Shown here: positions 1-4,727 of the stretch, in pieces | How positions within the stretch are numbered: the first letter of the stretch is position 1 | Layout of the letters: every line of letters begins with the position of its first letter | From: Saprospirales bacterium | GTDB taxonomy: Bacteria > Bacteroidota > Bacteroidia > Chitinophagales > JADJOU01 | NCBI GenBank assembly: GCA_947461165.1 | Contig: CANHJR010000017.1 | Location: 1 to 10,862 of the forward strand | Direction of reading: 5' to 3' | Length of the DNA stretch: 10,862 nucleotides | Program-made: the position numbers and the translations under genes | The notes under the pieces: model-generated | What the model saw: the letters and a program-made list of their open reading frames with translations, nothing else | Database searches by the model: none | What the model was told of the DNA's origin: nothing

Positions 1-50
1 ATAATTTTTTTTGTATTCGAGGTAGCCCAAAGCTGCAGATATCAATACAA

Positions 51-122
51 GCCGACGTAGCTCAGGGGTAGAGCGTTTCCTTGGTAAGGAAGAGGTCGTG
101 GGTTCAATTCCCATCGTTGGCT
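51..122 (+). tRNA. tRNA-Thr (anticodon GGT)
   Basis: The sequence folds as a full cloverleaf. The acceptor arms GCCGACG and CGTTGGC pair over 7 bp with one G-T. The D stem is GCTC/GAGC, and the anticodon stem TTTCC/GGAAG encloses the loop TTGGTAA. The T stem GTGGG/CCCAT encloses TTCAATT. The anticodon GGT at 83-85 reads Thr codons ACC and ACT. The discriminator base is T122. The genome continues CAA rather than CCA, so the 3' CCA must be added by nucleotidyltransferase. A Thr tRNA just before tuf is a familiar Bacteroidota arrangement. No terminator separates it from tuf, so the two may be co-transcribed; that is inference. Confidence 0.97.
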
Positions 123-168
123 CAACTATATAGTGATGAAGAGAGAAAAGAAGTGAGTACCAAAACAA

Positions 169-188
169 ATATTAATACCATATTAATA
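169..188. repeat. Tandem AT-rich 9-mer in the tuf leader
   Basis: ATATTAATA occurs at 169-177 and again at 180-188, with starts 11 bp apart, about one helical turn. The second copy continues into the perfect palindrome ATATTAATAT. It lies in the 101-nt spacer between tRNA-Thr and tuf, which holds no convincing hairpin and no clear Bacteroidota promoter (TTG at -33 with TAnnTTTG at -7). It could be a protein site or upstream AT-rich promoter DNA, but such repeats arise easily by chance in DNA this AT-rich. Confidence 0.3.
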
Positions 189-223
189 TATACAATTAAA
201 AAACAATTTTAAAAACCAATAAA

Positions 224-1420
224 ATGGCAAAAGAACAATTTATCAAAACCAAACCGCACGTAAACGTCGGTACTATCGGTCACGTAGATCACGGTAAAAC
301 TACGTTGACTGCTGCTATTACATCTGTTTTAGCAAACAAAGGTCTAGCTCAGAAGAAAGACTATGATTCGATCGATGCTGCACCGGAAGAAAAAGAAAGA
401 GGTATTACAATCAACACTGCACACGTAGAGTATGAAACTGAAAGCAGACACTATGCACACGTAGATTGTCCAGGTCACGCGGATTATATCAAGAATATGA
501 TCACAGGTGCTGCGCAGATGGACGGAGCTATCCTAGTTGTAGCTGCTACTGACGGACCAATGTCTCAAACAAGAGAACATATCCTTCTTGCACGTCAGGT
601 AGGTGTTCCTAAGATTGTCGTCTTTATGAACAAAGTTGATCTAGTTGATGATGAGGAAATGATTGAGCTAGTAGAAATGGAATTGAGAGAATTATTGTCA
701 TCATACAAATATGATGGTGATGCTACTCCAATCATCAAAGGTTCTGCATTGAAAGGTCTTAATGGAGATCCTGAAGGTGTTAAAGCAATTGAAGAGCTTA
801 TGGCTACAGTAGATGAGTATGTTCCAATTCCACCAAGACCAACTGAGCTTCCATTCTTGCTTCCAGTTGAGGATGTATTTTCTATTACAGGTAGAGGTAC
901 TGTTGCAACAGGTCGTATTGAAAGAGGTATCGTAAGATCTGGCGAGTCTGTAGAGATCGTTGGATTGAACAAAGAAGGTGAGAAAGCATTGACTTCAACT
1001 GTAACAGGTGTTGAGATGTTTAGAAAAATTCTTGATATTGGTGAAGCTGGTGAGAACGTAGGTCTTCTATTGAGAGGTATCGACAAAGAAATGATCAAAA
1101 GAGGTCAAGTAATTTGTAAGCCAGGATCAATCACGCCGCATACAGAATTCAAATGTGAAGTATACGTATTGTCAAAAGACGAAGGTGGACGTCACACTCC
1201 ATTTATGAACAAGTATCGTCCACAGTTCTATTTGAGAACAACTGACGTAACTGGTGAGATCACTCTTCCAGAAGGTAAGGAGATGGTTATTCCAGGAGAT
1301 AACTTAACATTGACTGTAAAGTTGATCTATCCAGTAGCTCTTGAAAAAGGTCTACGATTTGCAATCCGTGAGGGTGGTAGAACGGTAGGTGCAGGACAAG
1401 TTACTGAGATTATTAAGTAG
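224..1420 (+). CDS. tuf: Translation elongation factor Tu
   Basis: EF-Tu is the GTPase that carries aminoacyl-tRNA to the ribosomal A site. The 398-residue product is full length for the family (about 394-400). All G motifs are intact: GHVDHGKT at 19-26, RGITI at 59-63 (switch I), DCPGH at 81-85 with the catalytic His85, NKVD at 136-139 and GSAL at 173-176. The GTPase domain runs to about residue 205, followed by two beta-barrel domains. Near residues 307-334 the sequence resembles Bacteroidota EF-Tu. The ATG is preceded by A-rich sequence with no Shine-Dalgarno, usual for this phylum. The gene sits beside secE-nusG rather than in a str operon with fusA; no second copy can be judged from this window. 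A strong hairpin follows the stop. Confidence 0.99.
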   Translation: MAKEQFIKTKPHVNVGTIGHVDHGKTTLTAAITSVLANKGLAQKKDYDSIDAAPEEKERGITINTAHVEYETESRHYAHVDCPGHADYIKNMITGAAQMDGAILVVAATDGPMSQTREHILLARQVGVPKIVVFMNKVDLVDDEEMIELVEMELRELLSSYKYDGDATPIIKGSALKGLNGDPEGVKAIEELMATVDEYVPIPPRPTELPFLLPVEDVFSITGRGTVATGRIERGIVRSGESVEIVGLNKEGEKALTSTVTGVEMFRKILDIGEAGENVGLLLRGIDKEMIKRGQVICKPGSITPHTEFKCEVYVLSKDEGGRHTPFMNKYRPQFYLRTTDVTGEITLPEGKEMVIPGDNLTLTVKLIYPVALEKGLRFAIREGGRTVGAGQVTEIIK

Positions 1421-1433
1421 TAAATGCCAAATG

Positions 1434-1466
1434 AAAAGGAAGAGTTCGAAAGATCTCTTCCTTTTT
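1434..1466 (+). terminator. Rho-independent-type hairpin after tuf
   Basis: AAAAGGAAGAG at 1434-1444 pairs perfectly with CTCTTCCTTTT at 1455-1465 over 11 bp, with a 10-nt loop. The T-tract spans 1462-1466 and is partly within the stem. It starts 13 nt after the tuf stop, the expected place for an intrinsic terminator. It ends only 6 nt before tRNA-Trp, so downstream genes must be reached by read-through, by a promoter inside tuf, or by processing of a longer transcript. A partial attenuator or processing signal is therefore possible. Confidence 0.8.
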
Positions 1467-1472
1467 ATAATT

Positions 1473-1545
1473 GCGGGCTTAGCTCAGTTGGTAGAGTGGC
1501 GGTCTCCAAAACCGTAGGTCGTAGGTTCGAGCCCTGCAGCCCGTG
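1473..1545 (+). tRNA. tRNA-Trp (anticodon CCA)
   Basis: This is a complete cloverleaf. Acceptor GCGGGCT pairs with AGCCCGT (one G-T). The anticodon stem GCGGT/ACCGT holds the loop CTCCAAA, with anticodon CCA at 1506-1508 reading UGG. The T stem GTAGG/CCTGC holds TTCGAGC. The discriminator is G1545, the usual tRNA-Trp identity base in bacteria. CCA is not encoded (the genome reads CAA). The gene lies 46 nt upstream of secE with no terminator between, so it is probably the first element of the tRNA-Trp-secE-nusG transcript and is released by tRNA processing. Confidence 0.97.
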
Positions 1546-1591
1546 CAAACGATGAAAACGAAGTAATTAATAGTATTATAAAAGATAAGCA

Positions 1592-1786
1592 ATGAAAAAG
1601 GTAACACAATATTTCAAAGACGCATACCAAGAATTGATTAACAATGTAACTTGGACGCCCATGGATGAATTGCAGAACTATACGACAATTGTATTAGTGT
1701 CATTAGTGCTTATTACTATGCTCATTCTTGTCATGGATAAGATAAGCGAGATCGTGATGGTCAACGGAATATATAATAATCTATAA
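1592..1786 (+). CDS. secE: Preprotein translocase subunit SecE
   Basis: SecE clamps the SecY channel in the inner membrane and is essential for Sec-dependent export. The 64-residue product matches the short single-span form of most bacteria; E. coli has a longer three-span version. Residues 1-29 form an amphipathic cytoplasmic helix containing VTW at 19-21 and DELQ at 25-28, at the place of the conserved V-x-W-P...EL motif. Residues 30-48 form one hydrophobic membrane helix, followed by DK and a short tail. Its position between tRNA-Trp and nusG is the classic bacterial secE-nusG pairing. The ATG follows A/T-rich sequence without a Shine-Dalgarno. Confidence 0.95.
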   Translation: MKKVTQYFKDAYQELINNVTWTPMDELQNYTTIVLVSLVLITMLILVMDKISEIVMVNGIYNNL

Positions 1787-1808
1787 TCAATAGATCAAAA
1801 GCGATAGA

Positions 1809-2357
1809 ATGGAATCAAACAAAAAATGGTATGTACTCAAAGTAGTATCGGGCCAAGAAAATAAAATCAAAGGCTATATTGAAATGGAAATTCTCCGTTC
1901 AAACTGGGAAGAGGCTATTACACATGTTTTAGTTCCAACCGAAAAGGTCTACAAGATTCGAAATGGAAAGAAAGTGATCAAGGACAAAACCTTGTATCCT
2001 GGATATATGTATATAGAAGTATCTGACAAGAATATCAGAACAGAAATGTTAGCTACCATTAGAAATATATCTGGAGTTATGAATTTTCTTGGAGGCAACC
2101 AGCCGCAGGTGTTAAGGCCTGATGAGGTACAAAAGTTGCTAGGAAAAATTGATGAAATAGCAGGTCAAGGAGAATCTTTGATGGAACCATTTATCATAAA
2201 CGAGTCTGTCAAGATCATCGATGGTCCTTTCAATGATTTTATAGGAACAATAGAGGAAATCAATGAAGAAAAGAAGAAACTAAAAGTAGTGGTGAAGATA
2301 TTTGGAAGAAAGCAGCCTGTAGAAGTGAGCTTCGGACAAATCAATAAAATTAGTTAG
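1809..2357 (+). CDS. nusG: Transcription termination/antitermination factor NusG
   Basis: NusG binds the clamp of RNA polymerase through its N-terminal domain. It contacts ribosomal protein S10 or Rho through its KOW domain, coupling transcription to translation or termination. The 182 residues match the family (about 180). The NGN domain covers roughly residues 6-110, beginning WYVLKVVSGQE and including LYPGYMYIE. A linker follows, then the KOW domain at about 134-182 with VKIIDGPFNDFIGTIEEI and the typical FGRKQPVEV strand. It lies 22 nt downstream of secE and is almost certainly co-transcribed with it. The 79 nt after it hold the L1-type RNA element and no terminator hairpin with a T-tract, so transcription probably continues into rplK. 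Confidence 0.98.
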   Translation: MESNKKWYVLKVVSGQENKIKGYIEMEILRSNWEEAITHVLVPTEKVYKIRNGKKVIKDKTLYPGYMYIEVSDKNIRTEMLATIRNISGVMNFLGGNQPQVLRPDEVQKLLGKIDEIAGQGESLMEPFIINESVKIIDGPFNDFIGTIEEINEEKKKLKVVVKIFGRKQPVEVSFGQINKIS

Positions 2358-2390
2358 AAAAAAATAGAAAATCAATATATTATTAAACCA

Positions 2391-2423
2391 AAGTAGGAGG
2401 TGACAATCACCGCATAACTACTT
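2391..2423 (+). promoter_or_regulatory. Probable L1-binding mRNA operator upstream of rplK
   Basis: An outer stem AAGTAG/CTACTT (2391-2396 with 2418-2423) and an inner stem GGTGA/TCACC (2399-2403 with 2407-2411, loop CAA) are separated by an asymmetric internal loop, GA on the left and GCATAA on the right. Two stems around a short GA-rich left strand and a longer A-rich right strand are the known layout of the ribosomal protein L1 site, both in 23S rRNA (helices 76-78) and in L1-regulated mRNAs. The element sits 13 nt before the rplK ATG, and L1 is the second gene of the unit. The inference is feedback repression of rplK-rplA by free L1. The structure is seen in the sequence; L1 binding is untested. 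Confidence 0.8.
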
Positions 2424-2436
2424 CTAAAAAAAAGAA

Positions 2437-2880
2437 ATGGCAAAAGAAATCGAAACCTACGTCAAACTCCAGGTCAAAGGAGGACAAGCAAATCCGGCTC
2501 CACCAATTGGTCCAGCACTTGGATCTAAAGGTGTGAATATTATGGATTTTTGCAAACAATTCAATGCAAGAACTCAAGAGCAACAAGGAAAAGTACTTCC
2601 AGTTGTTTTAACAGTATACAAAGACAAGTCATTTGATTTTGTAATTAAAACGCCTCCTACCCCAATTCTCCTTTTGGAGGCATTGAAGGCGAAGGCCGGT
2701 TCCAAAGTGCCGAATCGAAATAAAATCGGTTCTGTCACTTGGGATCAAGTGAAAACGATCGCAGAGATCAAAATGCCAGATTTGAACTGTTTCACAGTAG
2801 AGTCGGCAATGAAAATGGTTGCGGGTACAGCTCGAAGTCTTGGCATCACAGTTTCAGGAGATGCTCCTTGGGCTAATTAA
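2437..2880 (+). CDS. rplK: 50S ribosomal protein L11 (uL11)
   Basis: L11 binds the GTPase-associated region of 23S rRNA at the base of the L10/L12 stalk, and supports factor binding and the stringent response. The 147 residues are close to the usual 141-146. The N-terminal domain has the proline-rich helix [13 protein letters not shown] at 17-29, whose prolines form the thiostrepton-sensitive surface. The rRNA-binding C-terminal domain runs from about residue 70, starting [15 protein letters not shown] and ending in GTARSLGI. The gene lies just below the L1-type RNA element and 31 nt upstream of rplA. A GGAGGTGA string occurs upstream, but about 33 nt from the ATG and inside the hairpin, so it is too far to act as a normal ribosome binding site. 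Confidence 0.98.
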   Translation: MAKEIETYVKLQVKGGQANPAPPIGPALGSKGVNIMDFCKQFNARTQEQQGKVLPVVLTVYKDKSFDFVIKTPPTPILLLEALKAKAGSKVPNRNKIGSVTWDQVKTIAEIKMPDLNCFTVESAMKMVAGTARSLGITVSGDAPWAN

Positions 2881-2911
2881 TATCATTATAGAAAATAAAT
2901 AATAGAGAATC

Positions 2912-3610
2912 GTGGGAAATATATCAAAGAAAAGACAAGAAGCTAACAAGCTTGTAGATAGAACACAATTATATACACTAACAGAGGCATCTGATCTCAT
3001 CAAAAAAGTCAACTTGACAAAATTTGATGCATCAGTTGATCTACATGTGAAACTGGGAATTGACCCAAGAAAAGCCGACCAAGCGCTTAGAGGAACCGTT
3101 ACGCTCCCAAATGGTTCTGGAAAAACTAAGACTGTGCTTGTATTCTGTAAACCTGAAAAAGAAGCCGATGCAAAAGCTGCTGGAGCTGACTATGTAGGGT
3201 TGGACGAATATATTACCAAGATCGAACAAGGATGGACTGATATCGATGTCATTATCGCAACACCAGATGTGATGGCCATCATCGCTAAACTTGGACGTGT
3301 TCTTGGACCAAGAAATCTTATGCCAAACCCTAAATCTGGAACTGTTACACCAGATGTAGCGAAAGCGGTAGAAGAGGTGAAAAAAGGTAAGATCGCCTTT
3401 AGGGTCGACAAATTTGGTATTGTCCACTCATCTATCGGTAGAGTATCTTTCACACCAGACCAAATCAAACAGAATGCTGAAGAATTCATTTCTACACTTG
3501 TAAAAATGAAACCAAGCTCTGCAAAGGGTATTTATATGAGATCCATCTCGATGGCATCTACTATGAGTCCTGGAATCAATATTGATACAAAATCTATAAG
3601 CAGTAACTAG
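2912..3610 (+). CDS. rplA: 50S ribosomal protein L1 (uL1), GTG start
   Basis: L1 forms the mobile L1 stalk that helps release deacylated tRNA from the E site, and in many bacteria it represses its own mRNA. The 232 residues fit the family (about 230). Recognisable blocks are [21 protein letters not shown] from about residue 37, [11 protein letters not shown] at 62-72, and [15 protein letters not shown] at 131-145. The start is GTG: a TAG in the same frame at 2903-2905 closes the frame upstream, and no other start lies near the N-terminus expected from the family. The stop is 1 nt before the rplJ ATG, so the two are probably translationally coupled. Its probable RNA target lies upstream of rplK. 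Confidence 0.97.
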   Translation: MGNISKKRQEANKLVDRTQLYTLTEASDLIKKVNLTKFDASVDLHVKLGIDPRKADQALRGTVTLPNGSGKTKTVLVFCKPEKEADAKAAGADYVGLDEYITKIEQGWTDIDVIIATPDVMAIIAKLGRVLGPRNLMPNPKSGTVTPDVAKAVEEVKKGKIAFRVDKFGIVHSSIGRVSFTPDQIKQNAEEFISTLVKMKPSSAKGIYMRSISMASTMSPGINIDTKSISSN

Positions 3611-3611
3611 T

Positions 3612-4130
3612 ATGAAAAAACAAGAAAAAAGTCAAGTAATTGCAGACTTGAAGCAAAAGTTTGATGATGCTACATTCTTCTACTTTGTAGATGAATCAAC
3701 GCTTCCTTCAGGCAAGACTTCAAGCCTAAGACGTTCCGCTTTTGAGAAAAACATCTCGTACACTGTTGTAAAGAATTCTCTCATTCAGAAAGCACTCGAA
3801 GCTTCCAATAAGAATGCTGACGAAATGATTGGAGCACTACACGGGCCTACTGCAGTATTTTTCTCAAATCAATCTAATGATATTGCCAAGCTAATCAAAG
3901 AGTTTAGAGGTGACAACCCTAAGCCTGAATTGAAAGCAGCATACATTGATTCTGACATTTTTATGGGTGATGGTGAACTAAATTCATTAGTTAACTTGAA
4001 ATCGAAGTCAGAATTGATCGGTGAAATCATCGGACTACTTCAGTCGCCTGCGACAAATCTTATCAGCGCGCTTGAAAGCAATGCTGGTGGAAAAATCGCT
4101 GGACTATTAAAAACCATGGAAAACAAATAA
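3612..4130 (+). CDS. rplJ: 50S ribosomal protein L10 (uL10)
   Basis: L10 anchors L7/L12 dimers to the ribosome as the base of the stalk. The 172 residues match the family. The rRNA-binding N-terminal domain contains YTVVKNSLIQKAL at 50-62 (family consensus VVKNTL) and HGPTAVFF at 77-84. The C-terminal helix from about residue 133 carries the L12-binding segments and ends in GGKIAGLLKTMENK. The ATG is 1 nt after the rplA stop. That leaves no room for an L10 leader of the kind found before rplJ in E. coli or B. subtilis, unless it lies inside rplA. The 53-nt spacer to rplL is A-rich with no Shine-Dalgarno. Confidence 0.97.
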   Translation: MKKQEKSQVIADLKQKFDDATFFYFVDESTLPSGKTSSLRRSAFEKNISYTVVKNSLIQKALEASNKNADEMIGALHGPTAVFFSNQSNDIAKLIKEFRGDNPKPELKAAYIDSDIFMGDGELNSLVNLKSKSELIGEIIGLLQSPATNLISALESNAGGKIAGLLKTMENK

Positions 4131-4183
4131 CCAAATTTATCAAAAACAAACAAATTAAAATAACAACCCAAAATTAAATTATT

Positions 4184-4555
4184 ATGGCAGATTTAAAAGC
4201 AATGGCAGAAAGCCTAGTAGGTTTAACTGTGAAAGAAGTTAAAGAACTTGCAGACATCCTAAAAAATGATTACGGAATTGAGGCTGCTGCTGCAGCTCCA
4301 GTTATGATGGCAGGTCCTGCTGCTGGATCAGCTGCTGAAGCTGAAAAAACGGAGTTTGACATCGTGCTTATTAGCGCAGGTGGTGCAAAACTGAACGTTG
4401 TAAAAGTAGTAAAAGACGTAACAGGTCTTGGTTTGAAAGAAGCTAAAGATATTGTTGATGCGAATGGTGTAGTGAAAGAAAAAGCTAACAAATCAGAAGC
4501 AGAAACTATCAAGAAGCAACTGGAAGAAGCAGGAGCTACAGTAGAATTGAAATAA
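4184..4555 (+). CDS. rplL: 50S ribosomal protein L7/L12 (bL12)
   Basis: L7/L12 is the multicopy stalk protein that recruits EF-Tu, EF-G and other translational GTPases. The 123 residues are standard. Residues 1-33 form the dimerisation and L10-binding domain. Residues 34-56 are an Ala/Gly/Pro-rich flexible hinge. Residues 57-123 form the factor-binding domain, with [20 protein letters not shown] at 66-85 and KEAKDIVD at 85-92. Strong use of a few codons (GCT, GCA, GAA, AAA) suggests high expression. The TAA stop lies inside the left arm of a hairpin (4549-4590), followed by more hairpins before rpoB, so rplL probably marks a point where transcript levels are adjusted. Confidence 0.98.
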   Translation: MADLKAMAESLVGLTVKEVKELADILKNDYGIEAAAAAPVMMAGPAAGSAAEAEKTEFDIVLISAGGAKLNVVKVVKDVTGLGLKEAKDIVDANGVVKEKANKSEAETIKKQLEEAGATVELK

Positions 4556-4590
4556 TTATAGTCCTTGAAAAAGGAACGAAGAATTATTTC
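4549..4590 (+). promoter_or_regulatory. Two-tier hairpin spanning the rplL stop codon
   Basis: GAAATAATT at 4549-4557 pairs perfectly with AATTATTTC at 4582-4590 (9 bp). Inside it a second stem TCCTT/AAGGA (4562-4566 with 4571-4575) is capped by a GAAA tetraloop of the GNRA type. The left arm contains the rplL TAA at 4553-4555, so a ribosome finishing rplL would cover that arm and melt the outer stem. It has no T-tract and is not a simple terminator. It may be an mRNA stability or processing element; this is inferred from structure only. Confidence 0.5.
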
Positions 4591-4598
4591 TTAAAATT

Positions 4599-4642
4599 AG
4601 GAAAAGGCTTACATCAATTTGGTGTAAGCCTATCCTTATTTG
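4599..4642 (+). terminator. Attenuator-like hairpin between rplL and rpoB
   Basis: AGGCTTACATC at 4605-4615 pairs with GGTGTAAGCCT at 4621-4631 over 11 bp (one G-T) around the loop AATTT. A flanking AGGA/TCCT stem (4599-4602 with 4633-4636) extends it across a small AA/A internal loop. It is followed by TATTTG, a weak T-tract, so full termination is unlikely. In E. coli the rplL-rpoB spacer holds a partial terminator and an RNase III site that lower rpoBC expression relative to ribosomal proteins. This hairpin sits at the equivalent place and may do the same. Confidence 0.6.
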
Positions 4643-4657
4643 TACCGCATAGCATAT

Positions 4658-4677
4658 AAAGAGTAGCTAAACTCTTT
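4658..4677 (+). promoter_or_regulatory. Small hairpin in the rpoB leader
   Basis: AAAGAGT at 4658-4664 pairs with ACTCTTT at 4671-4677 (7 bp) around the loop AGCTAA, 50 nt before the rpoB ATG. It is the third stem-loop in the 172-nt spacer. It is AT-rich and of modest stability. TTTG at 4675-4678 resembles half of a Bacteroidota -7 element, but the preceding TA is absent, so I do not call a promoter here. Confidence 0.35.
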
Positions 4678-4727
4678 GTCTACTGACCACTACTTAACAG
4701 AACAAATAAAACTATCCTAATAGTAAC

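Noticed and set aside
5..36. T-run at 5-12 and a small GTAGC/GCTGC hairpin at 22-36 upstream of tRNA-Thr
   Set aside because: The T-run could be the tail of an upstream terminator or part of a promoter, but the sequence to its left is missing. The hairpin is only 5 bp with a wobble pair. Neither can be assigned.
595..1098. Long reverse-strand open frame across tuf (167 codons)
   Set aside because: It is antisense to the conserved GTPase gene, is Ser/Thr/Ile-rich as expected of a shadow frame, and shows no recognisable domain.
3041..3489. Overlapping reverse-strand frames across rplA
   Set aside because: Both are shadows of the L1 gene, with compositions expected from its complement and no homology that I recognise.
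4636..4642. TTATTTG after the rplL-rpoB hairpin as a Bacteroidota -7 promoter element
   Set aside because: The consensus TAnnTTTG needs two bases between TA and TTTG, which are absent here, and no well-spaced -33 TTG fits. It is more simply the weak T-rich tail of the hairpin.
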